Source of the DNA: Phenylobacterium sp. NIBR 498073
GTDB lineage: Bacteria; Pseudomonadota; Alphaproteobacteria; Caulobacterales; Caulobacteraceae
Reading direction: 5' to 3'
Length of the DNA stretch: 64,000 bases
Assembly (NCBI RefSeq): GCF_027286305.1
Contig: NZ_CP114599.1
Span: 2,108,001-2,172,000 of the forward strand
How positions within the stretch are numbered: the stretch's first letter is position 1; each line of letters opens with the position of its first letter. This document shows, in pieces, positions 45,716 through 54,926 of the stretch. A program made the translations under genes and the position numbers. The notes below the pieces were generated by a model. The model was not told where the DNA came from. It did no database searches and saw only the letters and a program-made list of their open reading frames with translations.

Positions 45716-47034
45716 GCGAGGCGCGGCGGGTTCGCGCGGCCTACGGACTCGGCTGCTTCGGCACCGATCTCTATTGGCACGGCACGAGCTTCTTCCTGCT
45801 GTTCTACTACACCGACGTGCTCGGCCTGCCGAGCGCGACGGCCGGACTGGTGTTCGGCGCGGCGATGATCTGGGACGGCCTGATCGACCCGCTGATGGGC
45901 CTGATCGCCAGCCGCACCCGCACCCGCTGGGGGCGCTACCGGCCCTACCTCCTGCTCGGCGCGGCCCCGCTGGCCGCCGCCTATGCGCTGATGTTCGTCC
46001 AGCCGTTCCTGGGCATGCCCTGGCCGCTGGCCTTCGCGCTGCTGGCCCAGATGCTGTTCCGCACCGCCTACACAGCGATTTCGATCCCCTACGGCTCGCT
46101 CTCGGCGGCGATCACCACCAGCGCCGACGAGCGCAACATGCTGGCGACGTTCAAGGTCTGGGGCGGGGCGCTGGCCGCCCTGGCCGTGGCGTTGGGCAGT
46201 CAGCCGTTCGTCGCGCTCTGGCCGACTCCGCAGCTCGGCTGGTTGATGCTGGCCCTGCTGATCGGCACCGTGTCCTCGGCCGCCTTCGTCGTCATGTTCC
46301 TGCGCACCCGCGAGCAGCCGCCCGGCGAGGCGCCGCCGCCGGCGTTCGGCACGATGCTGCGTGCTCTGGCCGAAAACCGGCCGTTCCTGGTCCTGCTGGC
46401 CGCCATCGTCGCGGTGAACATCGCCACCGTGATCAGCGGCAAGGTGACGGTCTACTACTTCACCTACTACCTGCAGCGCCCCGACCTGACCGGGCTTGGC
46501 CTGGCGATCCAGGTCGCTGCGGTCCTGCTGCTGACCCCTGTCTGGAGCTGGGTCGGTCGTCGCTGGTCCAAGCGCCAGGCCTGGCTCTGGGGAGCGGGCG
46601 TCGCCACCGCCGGCCTGGCGGGGCTCTACGCCTATGGCGGCAAGGATCCGGCGGTGGTGATGACCATCCTGGCCCTGGTCCAGATCGGCGGGGCGGCGAT
46701 CCCGATCACCATGTGGTCGCTGATCCCCGACACCGTCGAGGTCGGGGAGTGGAAGACCGGAGCGCGGGTCGAGGGCGCGGTGTTCGGCGTCGTCACCCTG
46801 GGGCAGAAGGTGGCGCTCGGCGTCGGCATCGGCTTGACCGGCCTGCTGCTTCAGGCCTCGGACTACGTCGCCGGCGCCGTCCAGGCGCCTCAAACCCTGC
46901 GCGGCCTGCACCTGATGATGACCGTGCCGTCGATGCTCGGCTTCGCGGTCTCGGCGGCGATCATGTGGTTCTACGTCCTGGACGGGCGGCTGCATGGCCG
47001 CATCGTCCGCGCCCTGGAGCGCAGGACCGCCTAG
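45712..47034 (+). CDS. GPH-family sugar:cation symporter (MelB-like)
   Basis: 440 residues, about 12 helices. YGLGCFGTDLYWHGTSFFLL, WDGLIDPLMGLIASRTRTRW with the conserved DxxxDP motif and RYRPYLLLGAAPL are typical of the glycoside-pentoside-hexuronide group. It would import the sugar of this operon. GTG start in the ChbG overlap (GTGA). Its stop overlaps that of the sulfatase on the other strand. Confidence 0.92.
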   Translation: MSEARRVRAAYGLGCFGTDLYWHGTSFFLLFYYTDVLGLPSATAGLVFGAAMIWDGLIDPLMGLIASRTRTRWGRYRPYLLLGAAPLAAAYALMFVQPFLGMPWPLAFALLAQMLFRTAYTAISIPYGSLSAAITTSADERNMLATFKVWGGALAALAVALGSQPFVALWPTPQLGWLMLALLIGTVSSAAFVVMFLRTREQPPGEAPPPAFGTMLRALAENRPFLVLLAAIVAVNIATVISGKVTVYYFTYYLQRPDLTGLGLAIQVAAVLLLTPVWSWVGRRWSKRQAWLWGAGVATAGLAGLYAYGGKDPAVVMTILALVQIGGAAIPITMWSLIPDTVEVGEWKTGARVEGAVFGVVTLGQKVALGVGIGLTGLLLQASDYVAGAVQAPQTLRGLHLMMTVPSMLGFAVSAAIMWFYVLDGRLHGRIVRALERRTA

Positions 47035-48341
47035 GGTTTGCGGCGGCCCTTGGCCAGCGGTCCGAACTCGGCGCGCGCCCGTGCGACTCTGGCCTTCATG
47101 TCGGCTAGCACCTCGGGACGCCGGCTCGCGAGGTTGTAGGTCTCGCCCGGATCGGCGGCGAGGTCGAACAGCAGCCCGTAGTCGTAGGCGTCCAGCGGCA
47201 GTTCGCCGTCGCGATAGTAGGACCGCGTGACGTACTTCCAACGGCCGACCCGGATTCCGGCCACGTCCTCGTTGTTGAAGAACAGCAGCTCGGCGTGCGG
47301 CGAGGGCGCGCCCTTGCGCGTCAGCACCGCCGAGACGTCGCGCCCGTCCAGCTGGACGGCCGGCGGCGCTCGGCCCGTCCAGGCCGCCAGCGTCGGCGTC
47401 AGGTCGATGTTCATGCTCGGGGCGTCGCTGACCAGGCCGGGCGGAATGGTCCCCGGCTGGCGGGCGATGAACGGCACGCGGAAGCCGCCCTCCCAGCCGC
47501 CGCCGCCCTTGCGGTCCCGCCAGGGACCGCTTGAGCCCTCGAACCAGGGGCCGTTGTCGGAGGTCACGATCACCAGGGTGTCGCGGTCCAGGCCCAGCGC
47601 CTTCAGCTTGGCGAGCAGTCGCCCGACCCCAGCGTCCATCTCTTCGACCACGTCGCCATAGGCCCCGGCGGCCGAGCGGCCGGCGAAGGCCGGCGGCGGA
47701 TCCAGCGGATAATGCGGCGCGGTCAGGGCCAGCATCAGGAAGAACGGCCGGCCGCGGTTCTCCTCGATGAAGGCCAGGCCCCGCTCGAAGAACCGCTCGG
47801 TCAGGTACGGCGAGTCGACGTCCTCCCGGACCAGTTCGCCGCCCCGGCTGTCGTAGAGCGCCAAGGGCTTCATGTCGTGGGAGTAGGGCAGGCCGAAGAA
47901 CTGGTCGAAACCCTGGACGGTCGGCGGCCAGTAGGGCGCAGCGTGCCCCAGGTGCCACTTGCCGACCAGGGCGGTCGCGTAGTCCGGCTTCAGCATCTCG
48001 GCCAGGGTGACTTCCGCCAGCGGCAGCCCGTGGGTGTCGCCCTGACGGATGACGTCGTAGCCGAGGCCTGTGCGGATCGGATAGCGGCCGGTCAGCATCC
48101 CCGCCCGCGACGGCGTGCAGATGTTGGCGCTGGAATAGGCGCTGGTCAGCCGCACGCCCTCCCGCGCCATGCGGTCGAGGTGCGGCGTGCGGATCGCCGA
48201 GGCGCCATAGACCCCGACATCGCCCCAGCCGAGATCGTCGGCCAGGACCAGGACGATGTTCGGCGCGCGACGCGGACCGGCCGCCGCCCCGCAGGACAGC
48301 GCGCTGGCCCCGGCGCCGATCAGCAGATCGCGGCGGCGCAT
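47031..48341 (-). CDS. Exported sulfatase (formylglycine type)
   Basis: 436 residues. Sulfatase core LVLADDLGWGDVGVYG, formylglycine motif ICTPSRAGMLTG (CxPxR) near 82, VGKWHLGH and TAPHYPLDPP, with TSDNGPWFEGS metal ligands. The N-terminus MRRRDLLIGAGASALSCG is Tat-like with a possible lipobox. Requires a formylglycine-generating enzyme elsewhere. It follows the TonB receptor by 2 bp, so it should act on a sulfated glycan as it enters the periplasm. Confidence 0.92.
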   Translation of the reverse strand: MRRRDLLIGAGASALSCGAAAGPRRAPNIVLVLADDLGWGDVGVYGASAIRTPHLDRMAREGVRLTSAYSSANICTPSRAGMLTGRYPIRTGLGYDVIRQGDTHGLPLAEVTLAEMLKPDYATALVGKWHLGHAAPYWPPTVQGFDQFFGLPYSHDMKPLALYDSRGGELVREDVDSPYLTERFFERGLAFIEENRGRPFFLMLALTAPHYPLDPPPAFAGRSAAGAYGDVVEEMDAGVGRLLAKLKALGLDRDTLVIVTSDNGPWFEGSSGPWRDRKGGGGWEGGFRVPFIARQPGTIPPGLVSDAPSMNIDLTPTLAAWTGRAPPAVQLDGRDVSAVLTRKGAPSPHAELLFFNNEDVAGIRVGRWKYVTRSYYRDGELPLDAYDYGLLFDLAADPGETYNLASRRPEVLADMKARVARARAEFGPLAKGRRKP

Positions 48342-48343
48342 GG

Positions 48344-50527
48344 TCAGAACGCCGCGGTGACCTCGATCCCGTAGGTCTGCGGTTCGCCGCGCTCGACGAA
48401 CTTGGTGCCCAGGAAGTCCGCGGTCCGGTTGGTCAGGTAGTCGTCGTCGGTGATGTTCGAGCCCCACAGGCTGACCGCCCAGTTGCTGTCGATATGGGTC
48501 AGGGTCACGCGGGCGTTCACGATGTTGCGCGAGTCCAGCAGCTGGTTGGCCAGGTTCTCCTGGCCCGCATAGGTGCGCGAGCGATAGGCGTACTGGCCGA
48601 ACAGGGTCAGTTCCGACCCGATCGACGGCAGGTCGAACGTATATTGCGCCGAGGCGCTGCCCGACCATTTCGGCGAGAACGGCAGCTCGTTGCCGGTCGC
48701 GTCGCTGCCGGCCGCCCCGCCGCCTTTGAAGTCGTCGAAGGTGGCGTCCATGTAAGCCGCGTCCAGGGTCAGCCGCAGGCCGGCGATCGGCAGCGCCTCG
48801 ATGCTGAGTTCCGCGCCCTCGGTGTGAACCTTGGCCGCGTTGGACAGCTGGATGACCGTGATCCCGCCGGGGAACTGGACGAAGCGGTTGATCTGGTAGT
48901 CGTCGTAGTCGGCGATGAACGCCGCCATGTTCAGCCGCAGCCGGCGGTCGAACAGCTCGGTCTTGGCTCCGATTTCGTAGGACTGCACCGTCTCGGTGTC
49001 GAAGGCGAAGTCGGCGCGGCCGTCGTTGTTCAGGTCGCGGACCTGGTTGCGGTTCAGGAAGTCGATGTTCCAGCCGCCGCTTTTGAAGCCGGTCGAGTAC
49101 TTGGCGTAGAGGTTGACGTCCTCGCTGGCCTTGAAGGTCACTCCGACGCTCGGCGTGAAGCGGTTTTCGTCGGCCTCGTCGCGGAAGTTGTTCAGGGTCG
49201 CGATGCCGACCAGGCCGCTGTTGGAGCCGTCGAGGTCGAAGTCGAGCTTGCGCTTCTCGCTCGTGTAGCGGCCGCCCGCGTTCAGGGTGAAGCGGTCGGT
49301 GATCTCGAAGTCGAGCGAGCCGAAGGCGGCATACGACGTGGTCTCGATGCTGGCCGAGGAGGGCGTGCTAGAATTTGGTGGGATGCCGAGGCCGAGCAGG
49401 CCGACCATCGGGCCCCAGGCGGCGACGCGGACGGTGTCGGCGTCCTCCTTCAGCAGGAAGATGCCGGCGACATAGCGCAGGCGGCCTTCGTCAGGCGAGG
49501 CGAGCCGCAGCTCCTGCGTCCACTGTTTGAATTCGTCCTGGTAGAGCGTGTGCAGGAAGTCGATCGGGCTGTAGTCGTTGTCGGCCTGGATCGCCTGCTT
49601 GCTGGTGCGGTAGGCGGTGATCGAGGTGATCGTCGAGCCGCCCGCCAGCTCGTAGTTGATGTTCAGCGCCGCGCCGCCGGTCTCGGCGTGCTTGAAGCGC
49701 GGGGTGTTGGTGTTGACCACCCACGGCGCGGGGGCGTTCGGATCGGTGGTCCCGCCGCCGGTCAGGTTGGACACCGCCTCGGGCCCGCCGCGGAACGAGT
49801 GGTCGCGCATGTAGTCGGCGCTGACGTCGATGGTCAGGTCTTCGTTGGGCAGGAAACGCACCGCGGCGCGATAGGACTGCGAGTCCAGCGAGCCCATGAC
49901 GGTGTCGCCGCTGAACAGGTTGCGCGTAAAGCCGTCGCGCTTCTCCACCCCGATCGAGGCCTTGGCCAGCACCTTGTCGGCCACGATCGGCAGGTCGGCA
50001 CGCAGGCCGATGCTGCCGTAGTTCGAATTGCCGGCCCCAAGGATCAACTCGCCGCCGAACTCATAGCCCGGCGCGCGGGTGATGATGTTCGCCGCCCCCG
50101 ACACCGTGTTGCGCCCGAACAGGTGGCCCTGCGGCCCGCGCAGGACCTCCACGTGGTCGATGTCGAGCAGGGTCTGGTTGAGCGAGGCGACCTGGCCGAT
50201 ATAGACGCCGTCCAGATAGACCCCGGCGCGGCCGCCGAAGCCGATGTTGCGTCCGCCGCCGCCCACGCCGCGGATGTAGACGGTGCCGTTGGCCTTCTCG
50301 ACGCTGAAGTTGGGGGCGACGGCGGTCAGGTCCGACAGCCGCGTCGCATGCAACTGGTCGACCCGGTCCTCGGCGATCGCGCTGACCGCGATCGGCACCT
50401 CCTGCAGATTTTCCGTGCGCTTCTGGGCGGTGACCACCACCTCGTCGAGCGCGACGTCCTGCGCCGCGGCTGCGCTGCTGAAGCCCATGGCCGCGAACGC
50501 GGCGCCTGTAAGCAGAAGTCTACGCAT
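48344..50527 (-). CDS. TonB-dependent receptor of the sugar locus
   Basis: 727 residues. Signal peptide 1-22 (ending SSAAAA-QDVAL), TonB-box LDEVVVTAQKR, plug (LDIDHVEVLRGPQGHLFGRN, TVSGAANIITRAP), barrel to the final aromatic TYGIEVTAAF. ATG 50527 has GGGAGGGGA upstream; an in-frame ATG at 50605 would extend over the operator region. In operon with the sulfatase, divergent from a TetR gene, and the shared region holds CTAG palindromes. Ligand inferred to be a (sulfated) oligosaccharide. Confidence 0.95.
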   Translation of the reverse strand: MRRLLLTGAAFAAMGFSSAAAAQDVALDEVVVTAQKRTENLQEVPIAVSAIAEDRVDQLHATRLSDLTAVAPNFSVEKANGTVYIRGVGGGGRNIGFGGRAGVYLDGVYIGQVASLNQTLLDIDHVEVLRGPQGHLFGRNTVSGAANIITRAPGYEFGGELILGAGNSNYGSIGLRADLPIVADKVLAKASIGVEKRDGFTRNLFSGDTVMGSLDSQSYRAAVRFLPNEDLTIDVSADYMRDHSFRGGPEAVSNLTGGGTTDPNAPAPWVVNTNTPRFKHAETGGAALNINYELAGGSTITSITAYRTSKQAIQADNDYSPIDFLHTLYQDEFKQWTQELRLASPDEGRLRYVAGIFLLKEDADTVRVAAWGPMVGLLGLGIPPNSSTPSSASIETTSYAAFGSLDFEITDRFTLNAGGRYTSEKRKLDFDLDGSNSGLVGIATLNNFRDEADENRFTPSVGVTFKASEDVNLYAKYSTGFKSGGWNIDFLNRNQVRDLNNDGRADFAFDTETVQSYEIGAKTELFDRRLRLNMAAFIADYDDYQINRFVQFPGGITVIQLSNAAKVHTEGAELSIEALPIAGLRLTLDAAYMDATFDDFKGGGAAGSDATGNELPFSPKWSGSASAQYTFDLPSIGSELTLFGQYAYRSRTYAGQENLANQLLDSRNIVNARVTLTHIDSNWAVSLWGSNITDDDYLTNRTADFLGTKFVERGEPQTYGIEVTAAF

Positions 50528-50586
50528 GGATCCCCTCCCTAGAGCCTGCGCCAGCGTCAGGCTCCACCCCGGAAACCGACCGCGCG

Positions 50587-50637
50587 CTAGAATTCTTGTA
50601 TTCACTAGGTATTGGTCAACAGCTAGCAGGCGCTAGG
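50587..50637. promoter_or_regulatory. CTAG-rich operator region between TonB receptor and TetR
   Basis: CTAG occurs four times, at 50587, 50605, 50623 and 50633, i.e. spacings of 18, 18 and 10. The last two form CTAGC-AGGC-GCTAG (50623-50636), matching the palindrome at 42577-42594. CTAG is normally scarce, so the cluster stands out. Confidence 0.65.
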
Positions 50638-50659
50638 TTTTCGTGCAAGGTTGATTTCG

Positions 50660-51298
50660 ATGACCAGGACGCGTGCCCCAGCCGAGATCGCCAACGCCCC
50701 CGGGACTCGTCAGCCAAGGGGCCGGGCGCGCCGGGCCGCGGTGCTCGACGCGGCGCGGCGGCTGTTCGCAAGTCAGGGATTCAAAGGCTCCAGCCTGGCC
50801 GCGATCGCGCAGGAGGCCGGCATCACCGATGCGGGCCTGCTCTACCATTTTCCGACCAAGAACGCCCTGCTTCTGGCGGTGATCGCCGAGGGCGACCGCG
50901 AGCAGGACGAGGCGCTGGAGAAGGTGCGCGACGTCCAGGGCTTGCCGCTGCTGCAGCGCATGGCCGAGTTCGGCGCCGACCTTGAGGCCGATCCGATCCT
51001 GACGGCGCTGGACGTGACCCTGTCGGCCGAGAACCTGTCGGGCGGATCGGAGATCAACGCCTACTTCGTCGGCCGCTACGACCGCTTCCGGGCGATGCTG
51101 GCCCAGGCCTTCGAGGAGGCGCGTCGCGCCGGCGACCTGGCGGGCGACTTCGACTCAGGCGTCGAGGCGGCGAACATGACCGCGGTGCTCGACGGACTGC
51201 GCCTGCAGTGGCTGCTGAGCGACGGGGCGGTGTCGATGGCCGGCGGCATGCGCGCCTATGTGACCGGGGTCATCGCCCGGCTGTCGCCGAAGCCCTAG
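50660..51298 (+). CDS. TetR-family transcriptional regulator
   Basis: 212 residues. HTH at about 25-70: AVLDAARRLFASQGFKGSSL, then AIAQEAGITDAGLLYHFPTK, NALLLAV. The C-terminal ligand domain is mostly helical (ALDVTLSAENLSGGSEINAY). ATG 50660 has AAGG about ten bases upstream; TTG 50651 is an alternative. It sits divergently from the TonB receptor and close to the CTAG operators, so it probably represses the sugar locus. Converges on the OPT gene with a 4-nt stop overlap. Confidence 0.9.
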   Translation: MTRTRAPAEIANAPGTRQPRGRARRAAVLDAARRLFASQGFKGSSLAAIAQEAGITDAGLLYHFPTKNALLLAVIAEGDREQDEALEKVRDVQGLPLLQRMAEFGADLEADPILTALDVTLSAENLSGGSEINAYFVGRYDRFRAMLAQAFEEARRAGDLAGDFDSGVEAANMTAVLDGLRLQWLLSDGAVSMAGGMRAYVTGVIARLSPKP

Positions 51299-53286
51299 CC
51301 CGCTTCCGGCGGCAGCTTGCGGGCTCGGGCTTCGGTCCAGAGATAGAGGCCCAGCACCGTCAGCGCGACGACGCCGGCGCCCGCCCACATGGTCTGCTCG
51401 GGGAACGCCTCGGGCGCTACGGCGATGGGCGAGGGGTTGTTGGTCGCCACGATCAGCCCGGCCAGCGCCACGTTGAACAAGCTCTCGCCGACGATGAAGC
51501 CCGAGGCCAGCAGCACGCCCAGTCGCTGCGCCGCCGCGCCATGCGGCTTGCGCGACACCCAGCGGTCATAGGCCCAGCCCACGACCGCGCCCAGTACGAC
51601 GGGCAGGGTGACCGCCGCCGGCAGATAGATGGCGATGCCGACGCCCAGTGGCGGCAGGCTGTACTTGCCCGTGCGCCGCAGCAACTCGTCGACGACGACC
51701 AGCACGATGCCCAGCGCCACGCCGACGCCGATGTAGATCCACGGCAGGTCGCCCTGGATCACCCCCTTGGCCAGGGTCGAGATCAGCACCGCCTGCGGCG
51801 CGGCCAGCGGCTGGTCGGAGATGGCGTGCAGGTTAGGCGCGCCGGCGAAGCCGAAAGCCCGGTTGAGGATGTCGAGGATCGGCGGGATCACGCAGGCGCC
51901 GGCGACGACGCCGACGATCAGCGCCGCCTGCTGCTTCCAGGGCGTGGCGCCGACCAACTGGCCGGTCTTCAGGTCCTGCAGGTTGTCGTTGGCGATGGTC
52001 GCGACGTTGAGCAGCACCGCGGTGACGAACAGGGCGTAGGCGACCAGGGCGCCGTGGCCGGTCGGGCCCACCGTGTTGGCCGCCAGCAGCACCAGCAGCA
52101 GGGAGGCGCCCAGCACCGAGAGGATGGCCAGGCCCGAGACCGGGCTGTTGGACGAGCCGATCAGCCCGGCCATGTAGCCGCAGACCGCCGCCACCAGGAA
52201 CCCGGCGATCACCACGTACAGCACCCCACCGGCGATCAGCGGCCAGATCACGCTCTCCAGCGGACCGGCGGCGAGGAAGCTGTGCAGCAGTACGGCCAGC
52301 GGCGGCAGGGCGCCCAGGATCACGGCCCCGACGATCCAGATCGGCATGTCGCGCTCGGTCAGCGGCAGGTCTGCGCCCTTGCCGGCGGCCCGCAGGCCGG
52401 CGGCGCGGATCGCGCCGGCCAGGCCCGCCCAGACCGGCCCGGCCAGCTTGGCGAGCGTCCAGATCGCCGCCGCGCCGATCGCGCCGGCCCCGATGAAGCG
52501 CACGTCCGGCGCCCAGGCGGCCTGAGCGATCTCGGCCGCGGTCCCCGTCGCGGCGGGGTTCATGTGGGTCATGATCGGCACCGCCACGCCCCAGGCGATG
52601 GTCGTGCCGACCAGCATGGCGATCCCGACCGCGATCCCCATGAGGTGTCCGGCCCCGATCAGCGCCAGCTGCAGTCCGCCGGCCAGTCCGGTGGCGGTGG
52701 TGGGCGTCGGCCGGAACCAGACTGCGATCTCGGCCGCCAGGGCGCGCATCCCGACCGCTGCGGCGATCGCCGCCGAGCCCAGCGATCCGACCACCACTGC
52801 GGCCAGGCCGGCCTTGGCTTCCGCGCCGCCCGCCGTCTCGCGCGTGCCCGACCCGACCTTCAGCACCTCGGCCGCCGCGCGGCCTTCCGGATAGGGCAGG
52901 TCCGAATTGGTCACCAGCGCGCGCCGCAGCGGGATCGTGTACATGACCCCCAGCACCCCGCCGATCACGCAGATCCAGAACGAGGTCCAGAACGGAAAGC
53001 CCGTCCACCAGCCGACCATCACCAGGCCGGGCAGTACGAAGATGATCGACGACAGCGTCCCGGCGGCCGAGGCCACCGTCTGGACGATGTTGTTTTCCCA
53101 GATGGTCGAGGTCTTCAGGCCCCGCAGGATCACCATTGAGATGACCGCTGCGGGAATCGACGAGGCGAAGGTCAGCCCGACCCGCAGGCCGAGATAGACG
53201 TTGGCCGCGGTGAAGACGACCGTGATCAGGCAGCCCAGGGCCAGACCCCGCAGGGTCAGCTCGATTCGCTTGTCGCCCTGGCCCAT
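51295..53286 (-). CDS. OPT-family oligopeptide transporter
   Basis: 663 residues with about 15 hydrophobic segments. ELTLRGLALGCLITVVFTAA at the start with ANVYLGLRVGLTFASSIPAA, the bacterial OPT signature; later LPYPEGRAAAEVLKVGSG, IANDNLQDLKTGQLVGATPW and SLPPLGVGIAIYLPAAVTLP. OPT proteins import peptides or metal chelates with protons. It lies tail to tail with the TetR gene and has no evident link to the sugar locus. Confidence 0.93.
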   Translation of the reverse strand: MGQGDKRIELTLRGLALGCLITVVFTAANVYLGLRVGLTFASSIPAAVISMVILRGLKTSTIWENNIVQTVASAAGTLSSIIFVLPGLVMVGWWTGFPFWTSFWICVIGGVLGVMYTIPLRRALVTNSDLPYPEGRAAAEVLKVGSGTRETAGGAEAKAGLAAVVVGSLGSAAIAAAVGMRALAAEIAVWFRPTPTTATGLAGGLQLALIGAGHLMGIAVGIAMLVGTTIAWGVAVPIMTHMNPAATGTAAEIAQAAWAPDVRFIGAGAIGAAAIWTLAKLAGPVWAGLAGAIRAAGLRAAGKGADLPLTERDMPIWIVGAVILGALPPLAVLLHSFLAAGPLESVIWPLIAGGVLYVVIAGFLVAAVCGYMAGLIGSSNSPVSGLAILSVLGASLLLVLLAANTVGPTGHGALVAYALFVTAVLLNVATIANDNLQDLKTGQLVGATPWKQQAALIVGVVAGACVIPPILDILNRAFGFAGAPNLHAISDQPLAAPQAVLISTLAKGVIQGDLPWIYIGVGVALGIVLVVVDELLRRTGKYSLPPLGVGIAIYLPAAVTLPVVLGAVVGWAYDRWVSRKPHGAAAQRLGVLLASGFIVGESLFNVALAGLIVATNNPSPIAVAPEAFPEQTMWAGAGVVALTVLGLYLWTEARARKLPPEAG

Positions 53287-53355
53287 GGCCGAATCCCCGC
53301 AGAGGCGCAGTGTTCGGGTCAGTTGTGGCCGATCACATGCGCCCCCGCCAGCGGA

Positions 53356-54567
53356 TCAGGTCGACTGGGTGTTGTCGGGCAGGCCCAGGATCCGCTTGGA
53401 GATGATGTTGTTCTGGATCTCGGCCGAGCCGCCGTAGATCGACATCGCCTTGCCGCCCAGCCAGCTGCGGACACTCTCAATCTCGTCCTTGCTGAAGGCC
53501 TCGCCCTCCCAGCCCAGGCCCTGGTGGCCCATGATCTCGAGCGTCAGCTCGGCGCGGGTCTGGGCGACGTTGGTGGCCGAGTTCTTGAGCACCGAGGCGG
53601 CGTTGGTCGCCCCCGACGCGCCTTTCGATTCGGCCGCGGCGCGGGCCAGGGTCAGGCGGTGGATCTGGGCGTCCATCAGGTGCTGGGTCAGCCGCGTGCG
53701 CAGGTCGGTGTCGGCGATGCGGCCGTCGGCGTCCAGCTCGAGGTAGCGCTTGGCGATGTCCTGCATCGGCGTCGCCCGCGGGCCGTTGGCCGCGCCCGTC
53801 TGGCTGGCCCGCTCGTGCTGCAGCAGCCGCTTGCCGACCGTCCAGCCGACGTTCAACTCGCCCAGCACCGCGTCCTTCTCGGCGCGGGCGTCGTTGAAGA
53901 AGGTCTCGCAGAACGGCGAGGCGCCGGCGATCAGCGCGATCGGTCGTGTCTCGATCGCATCCTGCTGCATGTCGATCAGCATGAAGGTGATGCCGTCGTG
54001 CTTCTTGGCCTTGGAGTCGGTCCGCACCAGGGCTCCGCACCACTGCGAATGCTGGGCGCCCGAGGTCCAGGTCTTCTGGCCCGTGATCGTCCAGTGGTCG
54101 CCGGCGTCGACCGCCTTGGTCTGCAGCGAGGCCAGGTCAGACCCGGCGTTGGGCTCGGAGTAGCCGACGCACCAGCGGATTTCGCCGCGCACGATCGGCG
54201 GGATGTGCTTGCGCTTCTGCTCCTCGGTTCCGTAGTCGAGGATGGTCGGCCCGACCATGGTCACGCCCATGCCGAAGGTCAGCGGGTTGAAGGCGCCGAT
54301 CTTGGCCATTTCCTGCTGCAGCACGCGCGCCTGCTGGCCGCTGAGGCCGCCGCCGCCGTACTCGGCCGGCCAGGTCGGGGTGCCCCAACCCTTTTCGCCC
54401 ATCCGATTCATCCACAGCAGGACGTCGCCCTGCGGCTTCTCGCCCTCCATCAGGGCGGCGGCGACGCCGGGCTTGCCGCGCAGCGAGGCGGGGAAGTTCT
54501 CCTCCAGCCAGGCGCGGGCCTGGGCGCGGAATTCCTCGAGCCCCTGCTCGATTCCGAAGTCAGCCAT
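53356..54567 (-). CDS. Acyl-CoA dehydrogenase family protein
   Basis: 403 residues. WPAEYGGGGLSGQQARVLQQ, GVTMVGPTILDYGTEEQKRK, VGYSEPNAGSDLASLQTKAV, TGQKTWTSGAQHSQWCGALV, and SWLGGKAMSIYGGSAEIQNN are typical ACAD stretches, near the FadE-type long-chain members. FAD-dependent. ATG 54567 has GAGGAAC upstream. No ETF or hydratase gene is adjacent. Confidence 0.93.
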   Translation of the reverse strand: MADFGIEQGLEEFRAQARAWLEENFPASLRGKPGVAAALMEGEKPQGDVLLWMNRMGEKGWGTPTWPAEYGGGGLSGQQARVLQQEMAKIGAFNPLTFGMGVTMVGPTILDYGTEEQKRKHIPPIVRGEIRWCVGYSEPNAGSDLASLQTKAVDAGDHWTITGQKTWTSGAQHSQWCGALVRTDSKAKKHDGITFMLIDMQQDAIETRPIALIAGASPFCETFFNDARAEKDAVLGELNVGWTVGKRLLQHERASQTGAANGPRATPMQDIAKRYLELDADGRIADTDLRTRLTQHLMDAQIHRLTLARAAAESKGASGATNAASVLKNSATNVAQTRAELTLEIMGHQGLGWEGEAFSKDEIESVRSWLGGKAMSIYGGSAEIQNNIISKRILGLPDNTQST

Positions 54568-54695
54568 GTTCGTTCCTCCGCATTTGCGGACAAACTATTG
54601 GCTGTCGTGGGCGCGGCAAAGGCGCCCGTCGCGTAACCCTGCGCAGATTTCCCAGCATGGGCCGGGAAGCATCGATCGAATTTTTGGGTGAAATT

Positions 54696-54769
54696 TGGAG
54701 GCCTGACCGAGAATCGAACTCGGGTTCACGGATTTGCAGTCCGCTGCGTCACCACTCCGCCATCAGGCC
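54696..54769 (-). tRNA. tRNA-Cys (GCA)
   Basis: 74 nt on the minus strand with encoded CCA. Acceptor GGCCTGA/TCAGGCC, anticodon GCA in loop ACTGCAAAT, T arm CCGAG-TTCGATT-CTCGG, discriminator U. Confidence 0.97.
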
Positions 54770-54926
54770 GCCGCCGGCCGGGGCCGGGGAGGGCGCTTGG
54801 CTAACAGAACAGGCCGCTCCCTGCAATCCTCTCTCACAGGTCTCATGGGCCGATTGCCTTAACGGGAGGGGCGGACCTATAAGCGCGCCCAAGTTTCTTA
54901 TTCTACGTCTGTCCCGTCGAGGAATC

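Noticed and set aside
45574..47958. Minus-strand frame of about 790 codons over the sugar transporter and sulfatase
   Set aside because: Overlaps two convincing genes and contains no recognisable domain.
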